Source: Babesia bovis T2Bo (lineage: Eukaryota; Apicomplexa; Aconoidasida; Piroplasmida; Babesiidae). From it: a stretch of 64,000 nucleotides of DNA. Shown piece after piece: positions 1-11,250 of this stretch. The stretch covers positions 744,001-808,000 of the forward strand of contig NC_010574.1 of NCBI RefSeq assembly GCF_000165395.2, given 5' to 3'. Below the pieces are notes generated by a model. That model saw only the letters and a list, made by a program, of their open reading frames with translations. It searched no databases and was not told the origin of the DNA. Numbering within the stretch: the first letter of the stretch is position 1; every line of letters starts with the position of its first letter. The translations under genes and the position numbers were made by a program.

Positions 1-164
1 AAGAAGTCATGCTAAATCGATCTACAGGACGGTTAGTGTTGCGACGATATATTGAGGTATGCAACGATATGGATACAAAGTATATAAAGTTGATTCCTGG
101 AGGTACTGCATTCTCCGCCCACAATAATGTCATTGCTAAGAAATACAGAGAGGCCTTGCTTTGA
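1..164 (+). CDS. 3' end of an unidentified gene (partial)
   Basis: An open frame enters from the left edge and ends at a TGA at 162-164, giving about 53 C-terminal residues that finish in the basic run KKYREALL. There is no start codon context in the window, so this is the last exon or the end of a longer gene lying upstream. The peptide has no motif I recognise, and the call rests only on the open frame with protein-like composition at a window edge. It could also be a chance frame. Confidence 0.4.
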   Translation, partial: EVMLNRSTGRLVLRRYIEVCNDMDTKYIKLIPGGTAFSAHNNVIAKKYREALL

Positions 165-1349
165 TCATACTGTGGTTTTACAACACCTGTATCTTAATGT
201 TTATTTGGCTTCAATATGAAAAACGGTATTCCCTTAATGATATATCCCATTTATATGCACACTTATAGATAAGCATCGTATTTGATCATATAAAAGTGCG
301 ATAGCCAACTACAAGAAGCGGTGCAAACAGATGGAAATAAAAGTACATTAATCGGTGTAACCGAATAGATTCTGCACATCTGTAAATAAAACACAACATT
401 GTTGTCAATATGTGTAGCAATGAATATTGTAGAAGGGGCAATAAACAAGTATCCCCGCAAGGTAGCCGCACTGGACTACATCCCTAAAGGAAACTAAGAA
501 TTAGCAGACATAGGACTTTCAAATGTAATAATAACCGAATTATATTATTAATCTAACTGCCTCATCCTATTAACTAATTGCATTGTCCTATTCTAGTGAC
601 TGCAGGGCCTTCGTATTGTCTTCTGGTACACATCAGCCCCAATAATATTGGTGGGTACTCAATCGAATGATTTCAAGTTCTGCATCATTCGATATCCACT
701 TCTTTTTAGTGGGATCTGTATATTAGAGCGTTGTAGCATTCATCCTCAATGTATTACCTGTAGTGATGCAACCGTGTTGCTACATGTTTGCTCTAACACG
801 TGTCGTGTGCGCGTTCCATTAATTCACTCTAATGGATGTTTTATTATGCTTAACGTTCGATTGCCATTGGATATGATACTCTGATTATTCTGTGGCATCC
901 AACATTCCACTGATTGTACCATCTTTTACCTGATCAACTCAAGCTTGTATATTCGTGTATATAGGCTTAGGTTTTTATTTATGAATGCTCGAATGAACGT
1001 AGCATTTGTTATATTTTGGCTGGCTTATTAAAATAGCTCTCTATTCGTGGAATCTTTACGTTTTTATTCTGGGACATGCGGGTAGTTGTTTATACACCCA
1101 TTGCTGTGTATACTCATTTATCTCACATTGTCAATCATTTCGTTATCTCTGTGGATAAATAAGGTTATAAATCTAGCGGATTCACTTTTGTAGATGCATT
1201 TCAGTTTCTGAATTCACAGTCAAGACCTGGACTTTTATCGAAGTGACAGTATATTCCATATACATTGTCAAAGTTTAAATGGTCTTTCATATTCTATTTC
1301 ACGGTGGTAATTTTGATGTAACGGGATACTATTACATTTTGTTGTCATA
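165..1349. other. gene-free stretch upstream of the ApiAP2 gene
   Basis: About 1.2 kb of AT-rich sequence with only short, low-complexity frames. It presumably contains the 3' UTR of the left-edge gene and the promoter and 5' UTR of the AP2 gene. No RNA gene or repeat was recognised. Confidence 0.5.
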
Positions 1350-2852
1350 ATGGATGAAGACAAGGGAAATATACCTCCTGTCCCAACTCACCAAGCAGGG
1401 TTACCCCCCGCTGAAGATAATTATGCATATGATAACGCATTTATGTGCCAGATGCCTCCGGATATGTCTCGTGGATCTCCTGATATGCCCATGAATATGC
1501 CTCCTTTTGTCCAAAACAACGCTAATATGGGTAAAATGGATGAGCAAGCTTTCGAGGGAATGCCGATGCACCCAACTATGCATATGCAGATGCCTCCTAA
1601 TGAGCATATGCCTAACGCGATCGCTATGGGAATGCCAGTGGATGAAACGCAAGCGCATGCTCATATGATGGGCCAGGATGATGAAATGTCATCATCACCT
1701 AATGGGCACCATGCCATGCCACCCTTAGCTTACCCTGGAGCACCACCTTTTAACCGACAATTTTCACCAAATATGATGAACTTTCAAATGGTACCACCGC
1801 CACGTATGGGTGAGATGCCTGTGCCTCCCATGTTTAGATTTGCACCTCCTAAAGATGGTGTTAATAACGTGTTCCCTCCCATGGATGGCGACGGGGCTCA
1901 TAACGCCATGGCTCATTTAACCAAGAGTGTAGGAATGATACCACCACGCAAAACCCCGAATATACTCTACAATGCGTATAACTTGACAGTTGAGAGATAC
2001 CAAAACTTATTACGTATTCGCGCTGAAGCGGCTAAGAATGGCATGGATTACAATGGTGGTATTATATTCGACAAAGGGCCGTTTTCTCAAGGTGGACGTT
2101 GGTTGGTATTTTGGATATGTAATGGACGCATGTGGAGAAAGTCGTTCTTGGTGCATATGTACGGCGCGGATGGTGCTAAGGAACTAGCAGAGCAGTTTTG
2201 GTTCAGCAAGATGCGTGCTATGCAACTGTACAGGATAACTAAGACTGCTTCTATGAAACTAGACAAAGATCTCAAAAAGTTTGCTGAATCACAAAAAATT
2301 ACGCGTCCACGTCGTCCGCCAAGTCGTTCGACGCCAAGCCCAACGGAAAATACAGCTGAGGTTAAAAAGCCCGTAGTGTTGAATGATTTAGACATTTTTT
2401 GGGAGGAGGAAAGCAGCAGTTGGTGTTTCGACTACCTAGATCCTGATACGAATACAATGACGATAAAGCGTGTTCACGTTACGGATCCCTCAACATCCCA
2501 CGAGAAGAAGATGGAGGCAAGTAAACTAAGATCGGAGCATTGGCAAGATCTGATCAAGGTATACACTGAATCTGAGTACAGCGGGCACACATACGAGAAG
2601 AGCCGCACTTGTTGGCGGGTATCTCACTGGATCCCTTCTAAAGGCATTAACAGGAACCGATATTTCAACATAACGAAGTACGGTTACATCGAAGCCAAGG
2701 AAAAATCGCGTTTGTATCGTTTACTGGTTCATGACTTGGGTGGTGAGGAGCCAGAGTCTTTCCCTGTGGACTCGAAGACGCCTCCTGAATTTTTCGAGGA
2801 CCCAGTGACCAAATTTTACCACCGCATATTGAATTCTCTGCGCAACAAATAG
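1350..2852 (+). CDS. ApiAP2-family DNA-binding protein
   Basis: A single-exon gene of 500 residues. The first ~190 residues are rich in Met, Pro and His and look disordered. A first AP2-like segment lies at about residues 235-290: a tryptophan-rich sheet (GGRWLVFWICNGRMWRK) followed by a helix with YGADGAKELAEQFW, the typical AP2 G-[AE]-x-E-A helix pattern. A second lies at about 410-470 (CWRVSHW followed by ITKYGYIEAKEKSR). The stretch between them also has strand-like Trp/Phe spacing and might be a third diverged domain. ApiAP2 proteins are the main sequence-specific transcription factors of apicomplexans, so a nuclear DNA-binding role is likely. DNA target and stage of expression cannot be read from the sequence. 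The start is the first ATG of the open frame and has a purine-poor context. Confidence 0.75.
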   Translation: MDEDKGNIPPVPTHQAGLPPAEDNYAYDNAFMCQMPPDMSRGSPDMPMNMPPFVQNNANMGKMDEQAFEGMPMHPTMHMQMPPNEHMPNAIAMGMPVDETQAHAHMMGQDDEMSSSPNGHHAMPPLAYPGAPPFNRQFSPNMMNFQMVPPPRMGEMPVPPMFRFAPPKDGVNNVFPPMDGDGAHNAMAHLTKSVGMIPPRKTPNILYNAYNLTVERYQNLLRIRAEAAKNGMDYNGGIIFDKGPFSQGGRWLVFWICNGRMWRKSFLVHMYGADGAKELAEQFWFSKMRAMQLYRITKTASMKLDKDLKKFAESQKITRPRRPPSRSTPSPTENTAEVKKPVVLNDLDIFWEEESSSWCFDYLDPDTNTMTIKRVHVTDPSTSHEKKMEASKLRSEHWQDLIKVYTESEYSGHTYEKSRTCWRVSHWIPSKGINRNRYFNITKYGYIEAKEKSRLYRLLVHDLGGEEPESFPVDSKTPPEFFEDPVTKFYHRILNSLRNK

Positions 2853-3083
2853 GTGCTTTTTGGTCACATAAAATTAAAAGTAGATCATTTCTGTAATTTA
2901 ATATATATCACCTCGGTCCAGTCGCGTTGCACTGTAATGCATTGCAGATTAGGGTGTAACGTCATCCATATGTTGTTCACATAAAGAGCATTTATATACA
3001 CCTTCCTCTGGAAAAATTTCATTGTTTATTTTAGGTGTGTATTATAAGGTATTTACACGCGGTTACCCACTTGGACAACATCC

Positions 3084-3977
3084 ATGGCAAAGTTTCTGGA
3101 TTTCGTCGACTCAAAGCTAGTCAATCCATCTGGATCTGACGTAAGTACCTATTATTTTATTTTAATAATAACAGATTCGTTTCGGTTATGACGATATTCC
3201 CAGCCCAGTGAAGGTGAAGCAACGTGCGGTGAAAACTCAGCAACATCGCACCGATGTATATAACCCGAAATCTTCATTGAAAGAACGCCGTGTTAGCATT
3301 TACGATAATGATATAGTGGAAGTAGGCACAGCTGCCGAGATATCTAGACTAACACAGACCTTTCCTAGAACGCACCGTCATGAACACGCACCTTTCACTA
3401 AACCTCGTGATGTGTTCGAACGCCTAACTGACTATAGGTTTTTCACTGGTTCTCATAGGGAACGTTTCGACGAAAATGGATATGGGCGCGGTTTAGCTGG
3501 TAGAGAGGATGTTTACATCTTCGATGGTAACACTGAATCTGTATCCAGACCTCATGAGGTTTATTCCACTGTTTTACGAGGACCGCCGAAAACTGTAGTC
3601 CCTCGCGGCGTGCTGGGATTGCAGAAGTTTGGAGTACAAATCGCCACACCTAAATTAATGTGGCTTTATCGCAACGGTGATAAGTATCATGACGGTATAG
3701 CGTTCTACGTCAGACCATTCATCAAGAACATGGATATCCTTTATCAACACATATCCCGTGATCTGGAGCTGATAGCCGGCCCTGTAAGACGTATATACGA
3801 CCAGAACTTACACTTGATTACTTCTCTTGACGAGATTGTTGACGGTGCGAAGTATTTATGCACATCAGGTAAATAAAAATTTGTTTTATTTCATTGTTAT
3901 TAGGTGAACCGCCAGCCCCAGCTCATCGGCTACAAAAGTTTATGGATGAATGGGTAATACAAAAGTTTGCCCATTAA
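3084..3977 (+). CDS. apicortin (partial p25-alpha plus doublecortin domains)
   Basis: Three exons, 3084-3140, 3175-3868 and 3904-3977, joined by GT..AG introns of 34 and 35 nt, give 274 residues. A partial p25-alpha (TPPP) signature, FTGSHRERFDENGYGRG, lies near residues 108-125. A doublecortin-like domain fills about 165-255 (YVRPFIKNMDILYQHIS, then SLDEIVDGAKYLC). This pairing is the definition of apicortin, a tubulin-binding protein that in apicomplexans sits at the conoid or apical complex and stabilises microtubules. The first exon encodes a short N-terminus, and the last exon supplies 24 residues. The TAA stop at 3975-3977 interlocks with the stop of the convergent eIF3b gene. Identity is clear from domain order. 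The exact apical role in this species is inferred from relatives. Confidence 0.88.
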
Positions 3978-6487
3978 TCAAGGATCTCCTCCTTGACCTC
4001 AAGAACCTCCTCGAATATGTCATAGGACACCTCCCAATTACTCTCGTCGAAAAATTCGTCGTAACCACGTTTGAAATCGTTGAAGCGTTCCTGTAAAAAT
4101 GTTGTTCTTTAATGTAGTGTATAAATTACCTGCTTAGATAGGTAGTCCATGAGTTTAGCCGCAAGTGCAATGAATGCTTCTTCGGCAACTTGGCGTTTGG
4201 CCTTATACTGCTTTTCGTATTCTTCACGAGCCTTCTCATCAACAATGTCGTATCTACGACTGTATTCATCTAGATTTTTCTTAATGTGCTCAATCACGGC
4301 CTTATCCAACATAGGTGGAGGCGTAGGCCTGAACTCAAAGCTGTAAAAGTTTTCACGGCGTGCCATGTATAATCTCCTTCCTTGGAAAGTCCATATACAG
4401 AAACCAGCTTCAGCTGAGTATCTGAAGGTATCAGTGCTCGGCACAAGGTTCTGTGATGGCATGGGAACACAAACGCTTGTTGCCAAATAACGACCGCAAG
4501 GGCTCCACTTCATCGCGTTCATCATGAAGTGCTCGTCCTTGTACAAGATTTCCAACTTGTCATTGTTACTGAGCATACAAAATAAAAGTGTTCCTTCCCC
4601 GCTCAGTGAACCTAGGACGAAATAGTTACCGGTAGGTGACCACAGAATCTTATTCATCTGTGACTGAAGGTCATAAGTGGCAACGCATACAGTATCCCTA
4701 GCAGTGCCTTCATCAGATACACGGTAGAATTTAATCGAACACATGCTCATCTCCTCGTCCTTAACAACCAATGCGAAACGTTTGTTTCCACCCTCTTCCC
4801 AGTACAGGTTTTTCACAGTGGCATCCTCTATCTTGATAGTGTCCACAGGAATGTACTTTTCACGCAGTCGGAATAGATCTAATTGATAAAAGTTCTTGCG
4901 TCCCTTCTTACCCGTCTTCCTATATATGGTAGTCATGAGGCAGAAGCATTCACCCCTCGGATGCCAATGCATTGATGATTGGCAAACATTGTAAACGTTT
5001 CTAGCACTCAACTCACGGCGACTGGGAATATCAATCAATACAAGACGCGCTGTGAACTATGAGGAAGGAGTAAATATATAAATATATTCTCTAAGGACAA
5101 TGTGCAATGGCAAAACATGTACTGTACGGATCATAGACCACTATGTTATAGTGATCAACATTAAATACAGACATTGATATGGCAGACACAAATTAAGGTA
5201 GACCTTGCAATCTACCACACTCAACGGTCTGCTGCCGAGGAGGTAAACTCCCATACAATGCACACGTTGAGAATCACAAGGAACAGTGTGACAGAAATAT
5301 GAACGGGAATGCAATGAGAGCTTACCTGGAGTGTCTAGAGTCCCCGGTATAAGTACAGAAAGAATGTCATCTGTTGGAGACCAATCAAATCTCTCAGCAG
5401 CGTACTTTAGAGGCGCTGGCTTACCCTCGGCATCTCGTATGAGCTCCATCTCAGGTAGCTGATATACGAGAATCTCATTACCGTCCGTCGATGGGTTGAG
5501 CCTTGCGATATACTTCCCGTTATGGTTCCATAAGAAACGTAAAACGTCAGTACCCATCGTTGAAATTTCACGTGATGAGAAACTATATAGTTTTTCACCA
5601 GTTATAACATGCCATATGCAAACGGAATTATCTGATTTGTCAGAATCACTAGTACCATCCCAAGTAAGCAAATATTCTTCATCAGGTGAAAATGACACCT
5701 TTTGAACGTTCCTGTGTTCAAAACGCACCTTTAACTCAAAATCAGGGCCACCATATAAAGCAATACCAGGTCGCCTGTAAAAGACAAGATATGAACCATT
5801 ACGACTCCATTCAACCTTTTGGTCGGTCCATACCCTCTTACCCTGTGCTCGCTCGCGCTCACCATTATAAACTAATATGGGTTCACGTTCAAGCGGATCG
5901 AACCAGTTAATTTCGGTGTGGTCGCCGTATCTAACCACAAATTGATCTAACATACGGTCACTGTCAAATAACCAAGTACGAAGGTCATCTCTAGTAAATC
6001 CAAAAGTATTCAGAGCTGGCATACACTTATTCTCATCACTGACTATTCTCTCAAAATCGTCAATTAGCGCTGATTTCAACGTGTGCGATGCATCAAACTT
6101 GGACATGTTAATGTGCTTCTGAGCTTTCACAGCTTCCATGTGATTTGCAAATGTTAAAAATGCCACACCACTAGTGTTACCATCCTCATCATAAGGCATG
6201 TCGACCTTCATATCCTTCCCAATATTATATCCCTTCTTCTCAAAATCCTTGAGTAACTTCTTTCTCAAAATCTCCATAAGCCTATCGTACTTCTCCTGAG
6301 TAACTAAAGGAAGACCAGTGACGATAATAGTATTTGGAAATATAGTACTCAATTCAATGGGATGTTCCATTAATGCTAATCTTTCCATCTCCTCTTCATC
6401 TTTGCTGTCATCATGGTCCGACATCCACTCCATGAGGCCATCGGCCAAATCCTCAGCAGAAAGGTCGGACTCCCTTATCACAACCAT
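3974..6487 (-). CDS. eIF3b: translation initiation factor eIF3 subunit B
   Basis: Exons in order of translation: 6487-5326, 5049-4130 and 4090-3974, giving 732 residues. The introns are 276 and 39 nt. After an acidic N-terminus comes an RRM (TIIVTGLPLVTQEKYDRLM and later GVAFLTFANHMEAVKA, about residues 50-135), then a WD40-type propeller (VWTDQKVEWSRNGSYLVF, then VLFIDIP-like LVLIDIPSRREL). It ends in the helical tail that in other eukaryotes contacts eIF3a and eIF3i. Joining at the 276-nt intron restores the family sequence TPARLVLIDIPSRREL, which fixes both splice sites. It is a core scaffold of eIF3 and acts on the 40S subunit. The TAA stop at 3974-3976 shares bases with the apicortin stop, so the two genes have no 3' spacer. 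Confidence 0.92.
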
Positions 6488-7520
6488 GTTGATATAATGA
6501 ATATGTGTTAATCATGAGTTAGACTTCAGTGATTACAGCTTTATAACGGCGTCGTCCTTGTAGTGTTGACAATATATACTAACACAAATACTGAGTTCGA
6601 TTAAAATAATGATAGCGACAATATAAATATGTTATGTAACAGTATCGTGTTTTGTTTTGTGGCCTTTTAGTCGTTCATGATGGCATATTTTACACAATGG
6701 GGGAGGCCCTGCCTTCCACTGATAAAGGTGTACGTTATTATGTTAATGCTATCTATAATATAAATAAATCATTAATTTACATATGTGATGCTTATAATAC
6801 TACTAACTGAATATTGCTTTGATGTGTCTGTATCAGTGTCACAGTCATTCCTCATAAAGACGTATCCTCTTCTTTGGTTTCTTCCTATTATTTAGACATA
6901 TTATCTGATGTGGTCATTTTGTGATATATTAATTAATTTAAGATAAACGGTTGAGCTGGTCCATCCATTCTATTTGGCTCTGTTCTTTATCTGCGTGTTA
7001 CATTATTCTAACTAGTCTATTATTAAAGGCAAAACAATTTTATGATCTCAGAATTTACGTATCACTATTGAAGATTTATATTTTGATTATTGTGAAAAGG
7101 TTCAATATCGAAAATATATCAATATAGCCTACTAAAGGTACACACTAGGAATGACTTTGGTAACTTTCCTGTGGTATATAAGTGATTTTAAGCACATTTA
7201 CATGATAAATATAGCACAAGATTTATAGTGGCATTAAACCTCATTATTATAAAATTCTTTAAGCGTTGTACGTTCTGGGTGATTATACGCCATCACTGTC
7301 GTATACACTTCTGTTTCCTAAATCCCATATGTTAAAATCTACACACTTCATAATTTACGATTATGTATCATATTTCAAGAGCGTTGGGAATGTTAACGTT
7401 TTATTAATTCGTTATACATAATTATTGGATCGCATTAATCATGTTCATTGCTAGAAGCGGACCAATGATATATATGATGTCGTCAGGGTCAGGAAAACAT
7501 TAAATGCGTGATTGGATGTA
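6488..7520. other. divergent intergenic region, eIF3b / COX10
   Basis: About 1 kb between the diverging eIF3b and COX10 starts. It is very AT-rich with many ATAT runs and no convincing coding exon. It presumably carries both promoters. A slightly GC-richer patch at about 6,675-6,725 contains an ATG followed by a short frame, but nothing supports translation. Confidence 0.5.
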
Positions 7521-8971
7521 ATGACATCCTTATCTCGTATTGTCTTTAGTGTACCGCAGAGGCATTCTGGCAGGTTGTCTAACTGTTTGGTGAGTTAATG
7601 CCAGTTGTTAGTTTCATGGTGTCTTAGCAACTGACTAAATGGAAGTTGTCGTTATGGGTCAGCGCAACAGGCGCTGCAGGATTCTTCATGAACAGTCCTG
7701 TTCTATCTCCTGAGGTTTTTTGTTGCAGTGGAGGCATTTTCTTATGCAGTTCCGCTGCTCATGTTTTTAACCAAATTATCGAGCGTAAGACTGACGGTCT
7801 TATGGTTAGAACGCGTAATAGGTATGTGCACTGTGTCTTGTGAATTTGTTGTATGTCTCTATGGTTGGAATCTATGTCGATTTGCATTGGGCTTGTTTGT
7901 ATATCTTTTTAGTTGAGTGAAAATCCTTAACATGTTGTATTTTACCTCTAAATACATCAGTTTACATATATAGTTCTATTTAGTTTGGTTTAGTATATTC
8001 GTAAGTGAAAATGACACCTAGTGTATGTACTGATTTGTGTTTGAGGTTGTCTTTATTTCTTGTTAACGTTAGTAATGGAACCAATTAAAACCTCTTGTTA
8101 CATTTTATTATTTGTTCTGAAGCACATCAGTTAATATGGCACATAATTCTTAGGCCACTTGCGTCTGGTAGGGTGACGCCATCCCAAGCGGCTGGATTTG
8201 GAACATTCTGCGTACTCTCTGGTTCCACATTGCTTTCTTTAACTTCTGGTGCTACAGCAGCACCGTTAGCATTACTGAATATAGGATTGTACACTTGTGG
8301 TTACACTATTTTAAAAAGTGGGTTTCCAGTTGATCGTCATAATGTTATAGAATACACCGAATGGAACACCCATGTAGGAGCTATTGTAGGTGCAATACCT
8401 CCATTGATAGGCTATGTAGCTTCCGGCGTAAGTAATGTTAATATGTTAGTATACCTATGTAGGGTTCGATATATGCGCCGCAGCCGTGGATGCTTTTCGG
8501 ATTAATGTACGCCTGGCAGATTCCACACTTCTACACTCTGGCGTGGCTTTATCGCAAAGATTACAGCGTTGCTGCATTGAAGATGTATGGTATTGATGAT
8601 GAAACTGGTAAGAGAACCGCTCTTACTTCTGTTAAATGGATGACCCTATTGACAACAATGCCATTGGTATGTCGGGTGTATATATCAATTCATAAATTTT
8701 ACAGGCATACTCCTTGGGTGGATTGATATCACCGCAATACGCTGTAGTAACGTTACTACCAAACCTGTTTATCAACCACAAGTGCTTTCAGTATCTTGAT
8801 TACCCGACAAAGAAAAGCGCTTCAAGATTTTTTATTCACTCTCTCTGGTAAGGCAGCGTTGTGTTGCGTATTACTTTTTACAGGCACATCTTGGCGTTAG
8901 TCGGTTTAGCATCTTATTACGTTGCTGCTGAACGATTTAAATCTGAGGAGGAGGAATCTAATGATTCCTAA
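7521..8971 (+). CDS. COX10: protoheme IX farnesyltransferase (heme O synthase)
   Basis: Six exons (7521-7589, 7628-7821, 8154-8427, 8463-8666, 8705-8847, 8884-8971) give 323 residues. All junctions keep frame. Four introns are 35-38 nt and one is 332 nt. The UbiA-family active-site segment FNQIIERKTDGLMVRTRNR is followed across an intron by PLASGRVTP, matching the COX10 signature N-x3-E-x3-D-x2-M-x-RT-x2-RPL. Further hallmarks are VGAIVGAIPPLIGY and the conserved WMLFGLMYAWQIPHF. Hydrophobic helices occur throughout. The first exon encodes a basic, Ser/Arg-rich N-terminus consistent with mitochondrial import. The enzyme attaches farnesyl to heme b on the way to heme A for cytochrome c oxidase, in the mitochondrial inner membrane. 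The first ATG is the only one that joins in frame. Confidence 0.92.
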
Positions 8972-9781
8972 CCCCTTTTTGCGACATGTAGACTCTACCT
9001 AATGCATCATCCATTATATACACGTTGTTGATATCCACATATTGTATAAGGAACATATACATGTCTATAGTTATATAGGATGCCCCTTCACATACTGATG
9101 GGGAGTGAAATTTAAATTGTGAATATGCACATCAGTCCACCAGTAAAAGTTGTAGAATGCGTAACTTTGCGATATGCATGTGGTTTATATAATGGATAGA
9201 TAAAATTCATTCTATGTTCTTGTAGGGCATGTAATATGAACCATTCAAACTATATATAACAAAAGTGTATTTTCATATAGATTTAAATTGATATCAATCT
9301 CTGTCAACATTGGTATTGGTATGAAACATATGTTGAGTTTAATTTGGATATCTGCTTTAATGGCCAAGATATCGCACAACACCATGAACTATTGATCACT
9401 TATAAATTAATGTAAACTATTGAGAATACTCAAATCAATCAGTTTATGGACACCAATAAACATCTTGTATTCATAATAGTCTTACTTCTAATGCTAATCA
9501 ACGATCAACATTCTTTTTGTTTGTCGTCATGAAGGGCTCCCACTGGGCAGAGTATAGAAGGTTATAAAAATCGAAATAATGCATCAATAGGGAAGCCATT
9601 AGTGTTATACAGTAGAGTCAATAGCATCTGATACGATGGATATGACTGACTAATGGTATTGAATAAGTGGTATCGTGCCCGACATTGGTTACAGTGTATA
9701 AGAAACATGTATATAGTGTACCCAAAAATTGAGTGGTTGGCGTGTTAAAAACACTGTTAAGTGGAGCAGAAGAGTAACAGC
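8972..9781. other. long convergent spacer between COX10 and eS24
   Basis: About 810 bp lies between two convergent stop codons, far more than at other convergent pairs in this window. I see only short frames and no protein motif. It could hold UTRs or a non-coding RNA, but no RNA class was recognised. Confidence 0.45.
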
Positions 9782-10189
9782 TTACTTCTTCTTTCCGGCA
9801 GAGCACTTGGCCTTGTCCTTACCACGGACCTTCTTCCTCCTGTTCTTGAGTTCCTTCTTAGCACGGCGACCCATGCCCTTGCTTGGTTCTTCCAATCCAA
9901 GGCGAACCTGGCGGTAGTGGAGCTCGTACTTCTTAAGATTAGCAAGAGTATCATAGATAAGGCAGTAACCTGAACTCATGCCACCACCGAAGTATGTTTT
10001 GAAACCGAAAAGCACAATAGTCTTAGGGTCCTTGACCTTGAACTGTTTGGCGATACGTTCGCGCAAATCATTTTTAGAAACATTAGCGCGACCTGGATGT
10101 AGAACTTCCACACCAAATTGCTTGCGGGAAAGCAATGGGTTGGTGAGGAATTTCTTTACGCGAATGCTAAACTGATCATTGGTCGCCAT
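9782..10189 (-). CDS. RPS24: 40S ribosomal protein eS24 (RPS24)
   Basis: One coding exon of 135 residues, the usual length of eS24. The N-terminal half shows the family pattern FLTNPLLSRKQFGVEVLHPG, then TIVLFGFKTYFGGGMSSGY. The C-terminus is lysine/arginine-rich (KKELKNRRKKVRGKDK), as in all eukaryotic eS24. It is a structural protein of the small ribosomal subunit. The ATG at 10187-10189 is preceded by AAA on the coding strand, a good initiation context for this group. The start lies 43 nt downstream of a probable leader splice acceptor, which suggests the first exon is untranslated, as in many apicomplexan ribosomal protein genes. Confidence 0.95.
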   Translation of the reverse strand: MATNDQFSIRVKKFLTNPLLSRKQFGVEVLHPGRANVSKNDLRERIAKQFKVKDPKTIVLFGFKTYFGGGMSSGYCLIYDTLANLKKYELHYRQVRLGLEEPSKGMGRRAKKELKNRRKKVRGKDKAKCSAGKKK

Positions 10190-10680
10190 TTTGTAGCATT
10201 GACCTTTTAAAAACCTCTATACGATATGTTGCCTGTAAAATAAATTAGAATAGAACTCTCTATTATGTGTAAATGAATATGCAAAGCGGATTAGGGAAAT
10301 TTCATGTACCACTACAGACCTTCGCTATAAGCATTGACAAATCAGAGAAACCTCGCCCGTAATTAATAACACAAACACTATAAACATAACCAATGTATAC
10401 AACATATGCAACACATAAAGCTATAGATGAATAAACGTTGGAATTAGACCGCTTTGGACATAGGCCTAGCGGGTAACGGATGTGCGGAAGGCTGAAATTA
10501 TACATTATACTTACCTGATGATATTGTAGAACGTCTCCCGTTCAAACAAACATCTAGTCATATGTAATAGGCGATATGAAATGCTTGGTCAACATAGTTT
10601 TCCGAAGGTTTGCGATCTCAGGTGGCCGAAAATGGGGTGCGTTTGGACGCCAACGTCGTACTATAAATATATCACAAACT
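10190..10680 (-). promoter_or_regulatory. 5' leader of eS24 with a probable untranslated intron (10233-10514)
   Basis: Reading the minus strand, a consensus donor GTAAGTATA follows ATCATCAG at 10515/10514, and TTTTACAG ends at 10233, 43 nt before the ATG. This predicts a 282-nt intron in the leader, with a non-coding exon starting somewhere near 10,680. The upstream part is locally GC-richer (GCGTCCAAACGCACCCC on the minus strand), unlike surrounding spacer. Splice sites are seen; transcription start is inferred. Confidence 0.55.
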
Positions 10681-11250
10681 ATATTGCACAACCATTAAAC
10701 AACCATTGAAGGTTGATAATTAGTTATTTATCTATCCATAATGAAGGGTTCCGTATGTGTGACTCACCTCTATGATCCTCTTTATCCAAGGTAATATGTG
10801 TAGAACTCCAGTCCATGTTTGTATCTTTATGTGTATTAATTACGTCTTTTTAATTCTAATTATGCCATACTATTATGAATTTCATTAGTATAACGTATCA
10901 AAATGGTACTTTTAGCCACTCCCATGACAACATGGTATTGATTCTACTCTGTTTTCGTAAGTATTCGAACAACATTTACATCAAATCGGTTAACTTCATA
11001 ATGTAGTTGTTTATAATTATATTTATGTTTTAATTTTCAATATACTTGACGTGCTTCCGTCTCATCAAGGTTTATGGCATACACTATAGCGAGAGATTCA
11101 CTTCAATCCATTATACAGCAATATCTAGCGTTTTTCTGATAAAATATTGACTAATATAGATGATGTGTATGGTTATCATTGCAACTAACAGCGTAATATG
11201 TGCGTGTCCCAATATCCTATGATATACTAACAACTTCAACGACACATTGT
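10681..11250. other. gene-free stretch between PRP28 3' end and eS24 leader
   Basis: About 570 bp, AT-rich, with no coding frame that survives inspection. It is expected to hold the eS24 promoter and the PRP28 3' UTR. Confidence 0.45.

Noticed and set aside
648..884. 78-residue plus-strand Cys-rich frame
   Set aside because: It starts from a non-ATG codon, has no motif, and lies in the AP2 5' region. Kept as spacer.
10500..10520. ATACTTACCTGATG, resembling the 5' end of U1 snRNA
   Set aside because: The downstream sequence lacks U1 stem-loops and an Sm site. On the minus strand it is a perfect splice donor in the eS24 leader.
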